Part shown: positions 18,311-26,931 of the stretch, piece by piece
Position numbering within the stretch: the first letter of the stretch is position 1
How the letters are laid out: the number at the start of each line of letters is the position of its first letter
Assembly (NCBI RefSeq): GCF_900104785.1
Contig: NZ_LT629733.1
Coordinates: 528,501 to 592,500, forward strand
Reading direction: 5' to 3'
From: Formosa sp. Hel1_31_208
GTDB taxonomy: Bacteria > Bacteroidota > Bacteroidia > Flavobacteriales > Flavobacteriaceae
DNA length: 64,000 nt
The notes under the pieces: generated by a model
The model's input: the letters and a program-made list of their open reading frames with translations, nothing else
What the model was told of the DNA's origin: nothing
Databases searched by the model: none
Made by a program: the position numbers and the translations under genes

Positions 18311-18796
18311 TTATGACGGATCTACCAAGAACAATGGTTGATCAAATTCTACTGGAGATGAATCATCAACCAAAATCTTAACGATTTTTCCTGACACTTC
18401 AGATTCTATTTCATTGAATAACTTCATAGCTTCAATAACACATAATACATCACCTTCTCCTATTGAAGAACCAACCTCAACAAAAACGGGTTTATCTGGA
18501 GATGGTTTACGGTAAAATGTTCCAATTATTGGTGATTTGATTGTAATATATTTTGAGTCTTCAGATGCTTCTGATGTCTCTGCTGCGGGAGCTGCTGCCG
18601 CTGAAGAAGGGGCTGTAGGCATTGCCTGTGCTACTGGAGCATTCATTGGTATTTGTTGAACATAAGTGGTTGATTCCCCTTTGTCTTCTGAACCAGTTTT
18701 AATGGTGATTTTAATATCATCCATTTCTAATTTAACCTCACTTGCTCCTGATTTGGCCACAAATTTGATTAAGTTTTGAATTTCCTTAATATCCAT
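18311..18796 (-). CDS. accB: Acetyl-CoA carboxylase, biotin carboxyl carrier protein
   Basis: 161 aa. N-terminal domain (~1-40), an Ala/Pro-rich flexible linker (~50-78) and the C-terminal biotinyl domain with Lys125 in the hallmark EAMKLFNEI. It carries the carboxybiotin between AccC and the carboxyltransferase. Spaced 83 bp before accC and 37 bp after fabH on the same strand, an arrangement common in Bacteroidetes. Confidence 0.97.
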   Translation of the reverse strand: MDIKEIQNLIKFVAKSGASEVKLEMDDIKITIKTGSEDKGESTTYVQQIPMNAPVAQAMPTAPSSAAAAPAAETSEASEDSKYITIKSPIIGTFYRKPSPDKPVFVEVGSSIGEGDVLCVIEAMKLFNEIESEVSGKIVKILVDDSSPVEFDQPLFLVDPS

Positions 18797-18833
18797 AATT
18801 ATTAGTCGTTTTAATTTGTTAGTTAAAAGTCGG

Positions 18834-19829
18834 TTAGGAATTATAAGCCCAAGTTAAATAAATTGAGCCCCAAGTAAATCCGCCTCCAAAGGCTGCGAAT
18901 ATTATTTTATCACCTTTTTTTAGTTGCGATTCGTAATCGTGTAATAATAGAGGTAAAGTCGCTGAAGTTGTATTTCCATATTTATGGATATTCATCATTA
19001 CCTTTTCTGATGGCAAAGACACTCTATTAGCAGTGGCTTCTATAATTCGCTTATTGGCTTGATGTGCTGCCAACCACGAGATATCATCATTGGTTAAGTT
19101 ATTGCGTTTTAATATACGTTCGGTTACATCTGCCATATTAAAAACGGCATTTTTAAATACTGTTTTTCCTTCTTGAAAAACGTAGTGTTTCCCTTCGTTA
19201 AATGTTTCTGAAGTTATTGGATATGAAGATCCACCATATGTTGCTTGAAGAAACTCTCTTCCTTCACCATTACTTCTTAGTAACTCATCTTGTAACCCCA
19301 GTCCTTCGGTATTAGGCTCGAACAAAACAGCTCCGGCTCCATCACCAAAAATAATGCATGTCGCTCGGTCTTTATAGTTGATAAAAGAAGAGTTTTTATC
19401 GGCTCCAATAAGTAATACGTTTTTGTATTTTCCCGATTCTATATAGCTTGACGCAACAGACATCCCAAAGAGAAAGCTAGAACATGCCGCTTCTAAATCA
19501 AATGAAAACGCGTTAGTAGCCCCTATACTAGTTGCAGTAAAAGCCGCGGTTGAGGCAGCTTTCATATCTGGTGTTGCAGTTGCAACAATTACTAGTTCTA
19601 TATCTTTGGGGTCAATTCCTTTTTTATTAATAAGGTCTTGTGCCGCTTTTATAGCTAAAAAAGACGTCCCTTTACCTACTTCTTTGAGGATTCGACGTTC
19701 TTTAATACCAGTTCTAGTGGTAATCCATTCGTCATTAGTATCGACCATGGTCTCCAAAATTTGGTTGGTCAATTTATATTCAGGTAAATAAGCTCCCACT
19801 CCCGTGATTGCAGCTGTGATTTTACTCAT
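18834..19829 (-). CDS. fabH: Beta-ketoacyl-ACP synthase III
   Basis: 331 aa. The Cys-His-Asn triad is intact: Cys116 in [11 protein letters not shown], His256 in AAHQANKRI and Asn286 in HKYGNTTSA; the C-terminal [11 protein letters not shown] is typical. It condenses an acyl-CoA with malonyl-ACP to start fatty acid synthesis; branched-chain starters are common in this phylum but cannot be read from the sequence. Genetic neighbours rpmF/DUF177 upstream and accBC downstream fit the housekeeping role and separate it from the FabF-like enzyme of the PKS operon. A tandem 20-bp repeat lies just upstream. Confidence 0.96.
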   Translation of the reverse strand: MSKITAAITGVGAYLPEYKLTNQILETMVDTNDEWITTRTGIKERRILKEVGKGTSFLAIKAAQDLINKKGIDPKDIELVIVATATPDMKAASTAAFTATSIGATNAFSFDLEAACSSFLFGMSVASSYIESGKYKNVLLIGADKNSSFINYKDRATCIIFGDGAGAVLFEPNTEGLGLQDELLRSNGEGREFLQATYGGSSYPITSETFNEGKHYVFQEGKTVFKNAVFNMADVTERILKRNNLTNDDISWLAAHQANKRIIEATANRVSLPSEKVMMNIHKYGNTTSATLPLLLHDYESQLKKGDKIIFAAFGGGFTWGSIYLTWAYNS

Positions 19830-19841
19830 ACAATATTTTTA

Positions 19842-19879
19842 AAAAATCGTCAAAAAAAGACAAAAATCGTCAAAAAAAG
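19842..19879. repeat. Two tandem 18-bp direct repeats upstream of fabH
   Basis: AAAAATCGTCAAAAAAAG occurs at 19842-19859 and 19862-19879 (period 20), 13 bp from the fabH start. On the minus strand each copy contains TTTTTTTGACGA, so the repeat could duplicate a -33 TTTG element or a regulator site. Confidence 0.7.
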
Positions 19880-19959
19880 GTAAAATTTTACTGAAACTAC
19901 TAATTTTTGAACGAATATATCGCAAATTAAGTTGTTTTTAAGACTTAGAGAAATTAAAC

Positions 19960-19990
19960 ATAAAAAAAACGCCCAGTGATGAGCGTTTTA
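19960..19990 (-). terminator. Rho-independent terminator of rpmF
   Basis: AAAACGC / GCGTTTT stem followed on the minus strand by eight T residues, 20 nt after rpmF. It separates DUF177-rpmF from fabH. Confidence 0.78.
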
Positions 19991-20009
19991 TTATATGCGT
20001 GCATAATAC

Positions 20010-20213
20010 TTATGCTACATTTTCTTCAGTTACAGAATTGTCGATTAATACTTGACCTCTGTAATACAATTTACCTTCGTGCCAGTGCGCTCTGTGGTAT
20101 AAGTGTGGTTCTCCTGTAGTAGGACACGTAGCGATAGTTGGAACTGCTGCCTTATAATGCGTTCTTCTCTTATCTCTTCTGGTTCTAGATATTTTTCTTT
20201 TAGGATGTGCCAT
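20010..20213 (-). CDS. rpmF: 50S ribosomal protein L32
   Basis: 67 aa basic protein with the L32 signature [20 protein letters not shown] and a central [19 protein letters not shown]. It is a structural part of the large ribosomal subunit near the peptidyl transferase region. Only one Cys remains of the zinc-binding set found in some L32 forms, so it is the zinc-independent type. It lies 8 bp after the DUF177 gene, a pairing conserved across bacteria. Confidence 0.97.
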   Translation of the reverse strand: MAHPKRKISRTRRDKRRTHYKAAVPTIATCPTTGEPHLYHRAHWHEGKLYYRGQVLIDNSVTEENVA

Positions 20214-20221
20214 TTTATATG

Positions 20222-20776
20222 TTATTTATCCGTTAATAGTTTTTTTAATGTATTCCAACGAGGATCAATGTCCTCTGATGTTTGTTCTTTTTCTTCTAAG
20301 TCTTTTGGACTTAATTCTTCTAGCTTTCTGAGTATGTCTGAATCTAATGTGCCGTCTTCAACCCCTGGATGAATGCGTTTTGCAGGCATTGACAATATAA
20401 TTAATTCATAAATATATTGTGCCACGTTGATTTCGTATTCACCATGAGGAATGATTAAAATATCTTCAAACTCATCATTATAAGCATCACCAAATTTTAC
20501 CACTAAGTTAAATTCGCCTTTAACTTTTTGGTTATAAGGTTCGTTCGTGATGTCACAATTGACGTTTACCTGTCCATTGATTTTAAAATGTAGCTCTAAC
20601 AAGGTTGTTTTCTTTTCAAGAAGCAAGCTTGCTTTAACATTTACATCATTAAAATCTTCATACTCAAAATATTCAAAGAACTTTTTATCAATTTGATAAT
20701 CAAAATGATGCTTTTCTGCCTTGAGACCAACAAACGGTATCGTATATTCCTTTAAGGGCTTCATCATCGCATTCAT
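20222..20776 (-). CDS. DUF177 / YceD-family protein
   Basis: 184 aa. The central part ([31 protein letters not shown]...VVKFGD) and the acidic C-terminus with [15 protein letters not shown] match the DUF177 family. YceD homologues are linked to 23S rRNA accumulation in plants and E. coli and are almost always located upstream of rpmF, as here. Alternative ATG codons at 20767 and 20764 are possible. Confidence 0.88.
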   Translation of the reverse strand: MNAMMKPLKEYTIPFVGLKAEKHHFDYQIDKKFFEYFEYEDFNDVNVKASLLLEKKTTLLELHFKINGQVNVNCDITNEPYNQKVKGEFNLVVKFGDAYNDEFEDILIIPHGEYEINVAQYIYELIILSMPAKRIHPGVEDGTLDSDILRKLEELSPKDLEEKEQTSEDIDPRWNTLKKLLTDK

Positions 20777-20836
20777 TTTGAGCCTGCAAATATATAAATT
20801 TTAATTAATTAAACTACGGTTATAAACAAAAAATGT

Positions 20837-21883
20837 TTATATCTTTTTGGGGGCCTTTTTTAATGGGTTTTTCGAATATTCATTGTACTCCATTCTATTT
20901 TTAAAAACCTCAATTGCTGTAAAGACAGCCGCTTTAAATGATCCATTATCTGCCTCGCCTTTTCCTGCAATTTCAAAAGCGGTCCCATGATCTGGAGACG
21001 TTCTTACTTTGTTAAGCCCAGCGGTATAATTAACGCCATGGCCAAAGGCAATTGTTTTAAAAGGGATTAATCCTTGATCGTGATACGAGGCAATAATAGC
21101 ATCAAAATTTTTATAATTCCCCGACCCAAAAAAGCTATCTGCAGAGTAAGGTCCGTAAACCATTTTCCCACCGTCTTTAATTCTTTGAATTGTTGGGCGT
21201 AAGACATCATCATCTTCTTCTCCAATTACACCATTATCCCCAGCATGCGGATTTATACCTAAAACAGCAATTCTCGGTTTACCAATTCTAAAATCTTGTT
21301 TCAACGAATTATAAACCGTTTCTATTTTTTCCGTTATTAATGCTGGTGTAATATAGCTAGAAACGTCTTTTACCGGAACATGGTCTGTTAGTAATCCAAC
21401 TTTCAAAGTGTCTGTTACCATAAACATGAGGCTATTTCCTCCTAACTTTTCAGCTAAATAGTTGGTATGGCCAGGAAACTTAAAAGTGTCAGACTGAATA
21501 TTGTGTTTATGAATCGGTGCTGTTACCAAAACATCTATGGCGCCATTTATCAGGGCATCTGTTGCTGCTTCCAACGATTTAATTGAATATTTTCCAATCT
21601 TAATATCTTCTTCTCCAAAATTAATCGTCACATTTTCTTTCCAAACGTTAAGCACATTTATTTTACCGTGAATAATTTGATCCAAATGGTTAATACCATG
21701 AAAATTAATACTACTATCAAAATGTTTTTTGAAAAATGACATAGTTTTAATAGAAGCAAAAATCACCGGAGTACAAAAGTCGAGCATGCGATTATCCTCG
21801 AAAGTTTTGATAATGATTTCAGATCCAATGCCATTCAAGTCTCCAATTGAAATGCCTAATTTTATTTTTTTGTCTTTTTCCAT
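20837..21883 (-). CDS. pdxA: 4-hydroxythreonine-4-phosphate dehydrogenase
   Basis: 348 aa from the ATG at 21883 (MEKDKKIKLGISIGDLNGIG). An in-frame start at 21931 is rejected because it lies upstream of the candidate promoter at 21918-21926. PdxA features are visible: GDLNGIGSEI, metal His and substrate residues in APIHKHNI and FPGHTNYLAE, and YHDQGLIPFK and SPDHGTAFEIAG near the C-terminus. It oxidises 4-phosphohydroxy-threonine in the DXP-independent branch of pyridoxal phosphate synthesis. Divergent from ribE. Confidence 0.95.
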   Translation of the reverse strand: MEKDKKIKLGISIGDLNGIGSEIIIKTFEDNRMLDFCTPVIFASIKTMSFFKKHFDSSINFHGINHLDQIIHGKINVLNVWKENVTINFGEEDIKIGKYSIKSLEAATDALINGAIDVLVTAPIHKHNIQSDTFKFPGHTNYLAEKLGGNSLMFMVTDTLKVGLLTDHVPVKDVSSYITPALITEKIETVYNSLKQDFRIGKPRIAVLGINPHAGDNGVIGEEDDDVLRPTIQRIKDGGKMVYGPYSADSFFGSGNYKNFDAIIASYHDQGLIPFKTIAFGHGVNYTAGLNKVRTSPDHGTAFEIAGKGEADNGSFKAAVFTAIEVFKNRMEYNEYSKNPLKKAPKKI

Positions 21884-21904
21884 TAAGATGTTTTCTATTG
21901 TGCG

Positions 21905-21912
21905 TAATTTTG
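21905..21912 (+). promoter_or_regulatory. -7 box of ribE promoter
   Basis: TAATTTTG matches TAnnTTTG exactly, 31 nt before the ribE ATG. It lies 5 bp from the opposing pdxA -7 box. Confidence 0.6.
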
Positions 21913-21917
21913 TATTT

Positions 21918-21926
21918 GCAAATTTA
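21918..21926 (-). promoter_or_regulatory. -7 box of pdxA promoter
   Basis: On the minus strand TAAATTTGC is an exact TAnnTTTGC match, about 34 nt before the pdxA ATG at 21883. It supports the shorter pdxA start. Confidence 0.62.
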
Positions 21927-21943
21927 ACCAATTATTCGACACT

Positions 21944-22534
21944 ATGTTTACAGGAATTATTGAAGATTTAGGGGTTGTCACTAACCTTAAAAAAGACAAA
22001 GACAATCTACACTTAACGATTCAGAGTCATATAACCTCTGAACTCAAAATTGACCAGAGTGTTGCTCATAATGGCATTTGTTTGACCGTAGTTGATATCT
22101 CTAAAGACCAATATATGGTTACTGCAATTAAAGAAACCATAGACAAAACCAATATAGGCGAATTACAAATTGGTGATGCTGTAAATTTAGAGCGCGCTAT
22201 GAAACTTGGCGATCGCCTTGACGGACATATTGTCCAAGGACATGTGGATCAGGTTGGTACCTGTGAGCTAATTAAAGAAGAAAATGGTAGTTGGTTTTAT
22301 ACCTTCAGTTACGATGATAGCCTAGGAAATGTGACTATTGAAAAAGGATCTGCCACTGTTAATGGCGTTAGTTTAACTGTTGTCAATTCAGAAAAAAGTA
22401 GATTTAGTGTGGCTATTATTCCATATACCTATGAGCACACGAACTTTAAATATCTTAAAAAAGGCTCTAAAATTAATCTCGAATTTGATGTTCTAGGGAA
22501 ATATATTCAAAAACTGTACGAAGTAAGACAATAA
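21944..22534 (+). CDS. ribE: Riboflavin synthase, alpha subunit
   Basis: 196 aa with the two tandem lumazine-binding beta-barrel domains (~1-90 and ~95-190). Motifs are MFTGIIEDLGVV at the N-terminus, NGICLTVVDI in domain 1, GHIVQGHVDQVG between the domains and NGVSLTVVNS in domain 2. It dismutates two 6,7-dimethyl-8-ribityllumazine molecules to riboflavin. Normal family length. No FMN riboswitch is seen in the short leader. It ends 1 nt from the convergent PID-CTERM gene. Confidence 0.96.
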   Translation: MFTGIIEDLGVVTNLKKDKDNLHLTIQSHITSELKIDQSVAHNGICLTVVDISKDQYMVTAIKETIDKTNIGELQIGDAVNLERAMKLGDRLDGHIVQGHVDQVGTCELIKEENGSWFYTFSYDDSLGNVTIEKGSATVNGVSLTVVNSEKSRFSVAIIPYTYEHTNFKYLKKGSKINLEFDVLGKYIQKLYEVRQ

Positions 22535-22535
22535 C

Positions 22536-22736
22536 TTATTCTCGTAAATTCTTTATTGTTTTGCGTACTCCAAAGAAAACGCCCAAAATTACAGCCACTG
22601 TAACGAACCCATCAATAGGCAAGCCCGGAGGTGGTGGTGGCATAGGAGGAGGTGGTGTGGCACCTTGTGCTATGCATACAAAACTTATTAATACAAATAA
22701 GATTGAGGCTAAAAATTTCTTGTTTTGTATTCTCAT
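22536..22736 (-). CDS. Small PID-CTERM-like secreted/anchored protein
   Basis: 66 aa from the ATG at 22736 (MRIQNKKFLASILFVL); an upstream in-frame ATG at 22772 is less likely. Order: signal peptide ending near CIAQG, a Pro-rich segment (PPPPMPPPPPG), the tripeptide PID followed by a hydrophobic helix (GFVTVAVILGVFFGV), then a basic tail RKTIKNLRE. This is the layout of the tripartite PID-CTERM sorting domain seen in very short Bacteroidetes proteins. Almost the whole mature protein is the anchor. Function unknown. It lies just downstream of a LytTR two-component pair. Confidence 0.75.
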   Translation of the reverse strand: MRIQNKKFLASILFVLISFVCIAQGATPPPPMPPPPPGLPIDGFVTVAVILGVFFGVRKTIKNLRE

Positions 22737-22832
22737 TATAGCGTAAAAGTAAAAAAATATAGGTCTCAACAAAATTTAATAGCAAAAAATATCCATAAAA
22801 CGCATAAAATATCGATGAATGACGTGTTTTCA

Positions 22833-22947
22833 AACGATAACGTTAAATTTATATTAAAACCAAATATATAGCTTTTTATGACAATCAAAACAAAATCTAT
22901 ATTTTTTTTGGCTATAAATTATTGTTATTATGCGTCTTACGTTATCG
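22833..22947. promoter_or_regulatory. Inverted ACGTT-containing motifs upstream of the PID-CTERM gene
   Basis: AACGATAACGTT (22833-22844) is itself palindromic at its ends, and CGATAACGT (22835-22843) is repeated inverted as ACGTTATCG (22939-22947). AACGTTAAA and TACGTTATC resemble the LytTR-domain target pattern with a GTT core. This 262-bp gap holds no gene. The site assignment is inference. Confidence 0.3.
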
Positions 22948-22998
22948 CCGCTTCAAAGTTAGACGATATCGTTTTTAAACTTTCTAATCATCTGAATC

Positions 22999-23748
22999 TC
23001 AACGATGCATTCGATCTAAAATCTCAATAACCTCAGTTTTTTTTCTAACCGAAACAGGAACATTTTCACCATTTTTAAGCATCAAATAGCCGCCATCCGT
23101 TTTAATAAATGCGCTTATACATTGTATGTTCACTAAGTGGCTTTGATGGATTCGAAGAAACCCATAAGGTTTGAGCATGTCAGAAAAATATTTCAATGTT
23201 TTAGTTACAAAAATCTTTCTACCATCTTGAAGATAAAACATAGTGTTATTGCTATCTGATTCACATCTTATAATATCATCTAAATTCACGATGATAATTT
23301 TATCAAGCGTATGTAATGAAATTTTATCTGGTTTTTTTTCTGGAGCCCTAAGAGTTTCTTTTAAGATATTAATTCGATCCTTATTAGGCTGCATCTGCTG
23401 TTTTGCCCTTTCAATAGCTTGTTCTAAATCGTCTTGACTGTAGGGTTTTAATACATAATCAATAGCAGCAAACTTAAAGGCTTTGATTGCAAATTCGTCA
23501 CTTGCGGTAACAAAAATGATTTTTGATCTTAAATCTGGGAAAATTTCTAGTACATCAAATCCAGTACCATCTCCTAACATAATATCTAAAAACAATATAT
23601 CTGGTTCCGTTTTCCGAAGGGCCTTTGCTGCCTCTACAACGCTTTGAGCAGTGTCTATTACTTTAATTTCTTGATGATTAGCCTCAATATCACGCTTTAA
23701 TAGCGTTAGAGCGTCTAAATAATCTTCTACAATAATGGCTGTTAACAT
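22999..23748 (-). CDS. LytTR-family response regulator
   Basis: 249 aa. Receiver domain (~1-120) with the acidic pocket VEDY, phospho-acceptor Asp55 in LFLDIMLGDG and the conserved Lys in DYVLKPYS. The LytTR DNA-binding domain follows (~145-245: IIRCESDSNNTMFYLQDGRKIFVTKTL, FLRIHQSHLVNI). It should bind DNA after phosphorylation by the adjacent sensor kinase, whose stop lies 2 nt before its start. Target genes are unknown; the neighbouring PID-CTERM gene is a candidate. Confidence 0.93.
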   Translation of the reverse strand: MLTAIIVEDYLDALTLLKRDIEANHQEIKVIDTAQSVVEAAKALRKTEPDILFLDIMLGDGTGFDVLEIFPDLRSKIIFVTASDEFAIKAFKFAAIDYVLKPYSQDDLEQAIERAKQQMQPNKDRINILKETLRAPEKKPDKISLHTLDKIIIVNLDDIIRCESDSNNTMFYLQDGRKIFVTKTLKYFSDMLKPYGFLRIHQSHLVNIQCISAFIKTDGGYLMLKNGENVPVSVRKKTEVIEILDRMHR

Positions 23749-23750
23749 AA

Positions 23751-26700
23751 TTAATAATCAGTTTCTAACGGAATTTCAAATACAATGGTCGTGCCTGCGA
23801 TAGTTCCGTCCTGTTGTTTTATTTCTTTAATCATCAGAGCGTCCTTTCCTGAAATAGACTCCAGACGTTCTCTAGTTACTTTAAGTGCCATGGATTGATG
23901 ATCCGTTTTCGTCTTTTGTTGTTGAGAATGGTATATTCCAATACCATTGTCTTGAATGGTCACTTTTAAAGTATCCTCGGTTGAGTCAAATTTAACTGTC
24001 AATTCTCCTGGTCGTGGTCCTTTTAAAATCCCATGACGAATGGCATTTTCTACAAATGGTTGAATAAGCATTGGGGGCACTAATAGTTCTTCAGTATCTA
24101 TTTCAGACTTTGCTACAATCTCATAGGTAAAGGGTTTTTCTGCCATTAATTGCTCCACTTGAATATAATGCTCTAAGGTTTTTATTTCCTGATCCAAACT
24201 AATAGAATCCTTTCTGGAATTGACTAAAGTTTCTCTCAGCAAGCTAGCAAAACTATTTACAGTTTCATTCATCTTATCTGGTTTGGTCGGCGCCATCGCT
24301 TTTATCCCATTAAGTACATTAAATATAAAGTGAGGATTCATTTGTAAACGCAGTGCTTTTTGCTCTAAAGAAAGTAAATGGTTTTCAAGTTGTAAACGTT
24401 GTTTATCGTTTTGATTTTTACGTTTAAGACGTTTTACATATTGTAACACTAAAACAACTATAATTAACGTAATAAGCCCAATGATGAAAGCTTGAAATAC
24501 CGGCTTTTGGAATAAGGGACTATCGATATAAAACGAAAAACGCTGCGGATCACTTTCCTTCCACCTATGATTTCTAGATTGTACGTCAAAGTCATGAGCT
24601 CCAAAATTCAGTTCTGAAAAATCTTGAGTACTATTTGATGTCCACGGACTCCACTCATTATCATTTAATCGGTATCGATACCCTATGCCATCCGGATGAT
24701 CGAGATCAACTGTTTTAAATGAAAAACTCACCTGTCTTTGATCTGGTGTTAATTGTAAGACACGATTTGAATTAGACCACAGCCCTAAATCAATAGTATC
24801 TACGCTATTATAAGCGACTTTAACATCTTCCAAAAACAACTTAGGTTGTTTGGATTCCTGAGTACCTTCAAAAGGTTGAAACTCGGTTAAGCCATATAGT
24901 GCCCCAAACCAAAGATGCCCTCTATTATCCTTATCAACAGCATTTAAACAGGTTTCAATTCCTAAAAACCCTTCATTTCTTCCGAAGAAAAAAGCATCAG
25001 TAATTACATTGTCCTTATCTAATTGAAGCTTATCTACGCCTCGTTCTGTCCCTGCCCAAAGATATCCTTGATCATCAAAAATGAGTTGATATATATTATT
25101 TGAAGCGCCTTCCTTGAGGCCTTGTAATTTTTTAAACGTGCTAAAATTGTCTTTATTTGACCACCAAATTCCGTTACCAGCCGTTCCTAAAAAGAGCGTA
25201 TTCTTCTCAAACAAAATAGAATTAAGGGAAATACTTTGATTCAACACTTGTCCTAAATGGCTAATCGTGTTGTTTTTTAAATACCCTAAATGACCATTTT
25301 GTGTTGTATACCATAATTTGTTACTGTTATCAAAGACCATATCTTTAATATTAAGATCTTTAATCCCTTCAGTTTTACCAAAAGTTTTTAAAATGGTCAA
25401 CTTATCTTGCTGTGCGTTATACTTAAATTGTACGATTCCGCTTGAGTAAGTCGCTGCATATATTGTGTCATGATGCACTTTAATTTTTCTAATCCAATCG
25501 AATGGAAATCCGGTATCGGTATTTAAAATCTTTGATATTTTAAGGGTTTTGGGAATCCCATTTTTTAGTGCACTAAACCCATCTTTACGTGATGAGTCAA
25601 TATCAATATGTCCATGAAATAACAGCCCTCTTCCATCAGAACCTGCCCAAATATTCCCTTTTGAATCACTAGCAATCGTTTTTATTTTAATGTCGGAAAA
25701 CGTTTCTGGAATATCTACATTATGAATCCCTAAATTATCGATACGAATTAATCCGTTTTCCGAATTAGAAATCCAAATCGTATTATTATAATGATGAACT
25801 GCATAAATACGATTACCATTAAGTCCTGTTTCAGTATTATAATGCTTAAAATTATTCTGAAAGTATTTGAATAAACCGCCTCCTGAAGTTGCCAACCATA
25901 TATTTGACTGTCTGTCTTGAAGGACTTGTTTAACGTTAGGCACTGAAAGTCCGTTTGATGTATTAAGACTAAATAGCTCCGAATTGTTATCCATATTTAA
26001 AACTGAAACCCCTTGACTATCTGAAGCAATCCAAAGCTGATTATCATCTAGGAGAGCGCTATTATTGATTTGTAAAGGCTCACGAATTAATACTTGATTG
26101 TCAGGATTTTGAGCATCTAACACGATAGTGCCATCGTTAAATGTAGAGGCATAAACTTTGTTTTTAGACCCTACAAGAGTGGTAAAATCACCTCGTTCTA
26201 ACTTTTCAATAGAATTTACAACTCCATTAAAGTCATTAAACCGCCATAATCCATCTTGAGTAGCGATCCAAAAATAATTGTCATAATAGAGAAGGTCCTT
26301 TACTTGAGACATATCAATCTCTGGATGTAGCATCACTTTTTCTAAAGAGGCCTCCGTATTGAGTTTATACACTCCTTTTATAGTCAAAAGATACACTTGC
26401 TTTTCAATTTTAACAATCTTGTTTACTTTCGGACATTCGATATTTTGAAAGTTGTGCTTGAGTTTAATTGACAAACCTTCTTTTGTTCCTATGTATAGCG
26501 TGTCGTTTGCGGCACTCAATGCATAAATATAGTTTGAAGCCAAGCCATTTTTCTCATTAAATACATTAAATACTTCTCCATCAAAACGAGCGAGTCCACC
26601 GCCTTGGGTTCCTAACCACAGATACCCTTTATAATCTTGGGTCATCGCATAAATTTGAGATTGTGGTAATCCGTCTTCTAGAGTAAACGCACGAAGCTGC

Positions 26701-26798
26701 TTGTTCTGTGCTGAGAACGTCAGTGTTATTCCAAAGAATAACAAAAAGAATTGATATGACGGGTTTAATTTCAATTGAGCTGTTATTATATGATGCAA
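23751..26798 (-). CDS. Two-component sensor histidine kinase with beta-propeller sensor domain (LytS-type kinase)
   Basis: 1015 aa. N-terminal signal segment, then a periplasmic two-bladed-repeat sensor made of Reg_prop units (LEDGLPQSQIYAMTQDYKGYLWLGTQGGGLARFDG and many similar, ~30-680), a Y_Y_Y domain (~690-760), one transmembrane helix (~768-790) and a His_kinase domain with His823 in MNPHFIFNVLN. The ATPase part has PPMLIQPFVENAIRHG and DNGIGI. It lacks the fused regulator found in SusR-like hybrid systems and instead pairs with the separate LytTR protein. Start seems to be TTG at 26798. Reg_prop sensors in this phylum often detect glycans; the ligand here is unknown. Confidence 0.92.
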   Translation of the reverse strand: MHHIITAQLKLNPSYQFFLLFFGITLTFSAQNKQLRAFTLEDGLPQSQIYAMTQDYKGYLWLGTQGGGLARFDGEVFNVFNEKNGLASNYIYALSAANDTLYIGTKEGLSIKLKHNFQNIECPKVNKIVKIEKQVYLLTIKGVYKLNTEASLEKVMLHPEIDMSQVKDLLYYDNYFWIATQDGLWRFNDFNGVVNSIEKLERGDFTTLVGSKNKVYASTFNDGTIVLDAQNPDNQVLIREPLQINNSALLDDNQLWIASDSQGVSVLNMDNNSELFSLNTSNGLSVPNVKQVLQDRQSNIWLATSGGGLFKYFQNNFKHYNTETGLNGNRIYAVHHYNNTIWISNSENGLIRIDNLGIHNVDIPETFSDIKIKTIASDSKGNIWAGSDGRGLLFHGHIDIDSSRKDGFSALKNGIPKTLKISKILNTDTGFPFDWIRKIKVHHDTIYAATYSSGIVQFKYNAQQDKLTILKTFGKTEGIKDLNIKDMVFDNSNKLWYTTQNGHLGYLKNNTISHLGQVLNQSISLNSILFEKNTLFLGTAGNGIWWSNKDNFSTFKKLQGLKEGASNNIYQLIFDDQGYLWAGTERGVDKLQLDKDNVITDAFFFGRNEGFLGIETCLNAVDKDNRGHLWFGALYGLTEFQPFEGTQESKQPKLFLEDVKVAYNSVDTIDLGLWSNSNRVLQLTPDQRQVSFSFKTVDLDHPDGIGYRYRLNDNEWSPWTSNSTQDFSELNFGAHDFDVQSRNHRWKESDPQRFSFYIDSPLFQKPVFQAFIIGLITLIIVVLVLQYVKRLKRKNQNDKQRLQLENHLLSLEQKALRLQMNPHFIFNVLNGIKAMAPTKPDKMNETVNSFASLLRETLVNSRKDSISLDQEIKTLEHYIQVEQLMAEKPFTYEIVAKSEIDTEELLVPPMLIQPFVENAIRHGILKGPRPGELTVKFDSTEDTLKVTIQDNGIGIYHSQQQKTKTDHQSMALKVTRERLESISGKDALMIKEIKQQDGTIAGTTIVFEIPLETDY

Positions 26799-26853
26799 CT
26801 TACAATTTTGAACGCAGTTTTTTAAGTTGAAGTATGTCCTTTTTTTATGAATG

Positions 26854-26893
26854 GCAAAAAGCGCTGTACTCCAAAGGTCATACAGCGCTCAAA
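26854..26893 (-). terminator. Rho-independent terminator after the SH3-domain gene
   Basis: AGCGCTGTA / TACAGCGCT perfect 9-bp stem, 12-nt loop, followed on the minus strand by TTTTT. Confidence 0.85.
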
Positions 26894-26931
26894 ACATAAA
26901 TAACAACATCAACTAATTATCATTGTTTTGA

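Noticed and set aside
21884..21931. Longer pdxA start
   Set aside because: Located upstream of the minus-strand promoter element; PdxA homologues start near KIKLGISIGD.
22612..22833. Alternative minus-strand frame over the PID-CTERM gene
   Set aside because: Composition and signal peptide fit the other frame; this one is a shadow of the same segment.
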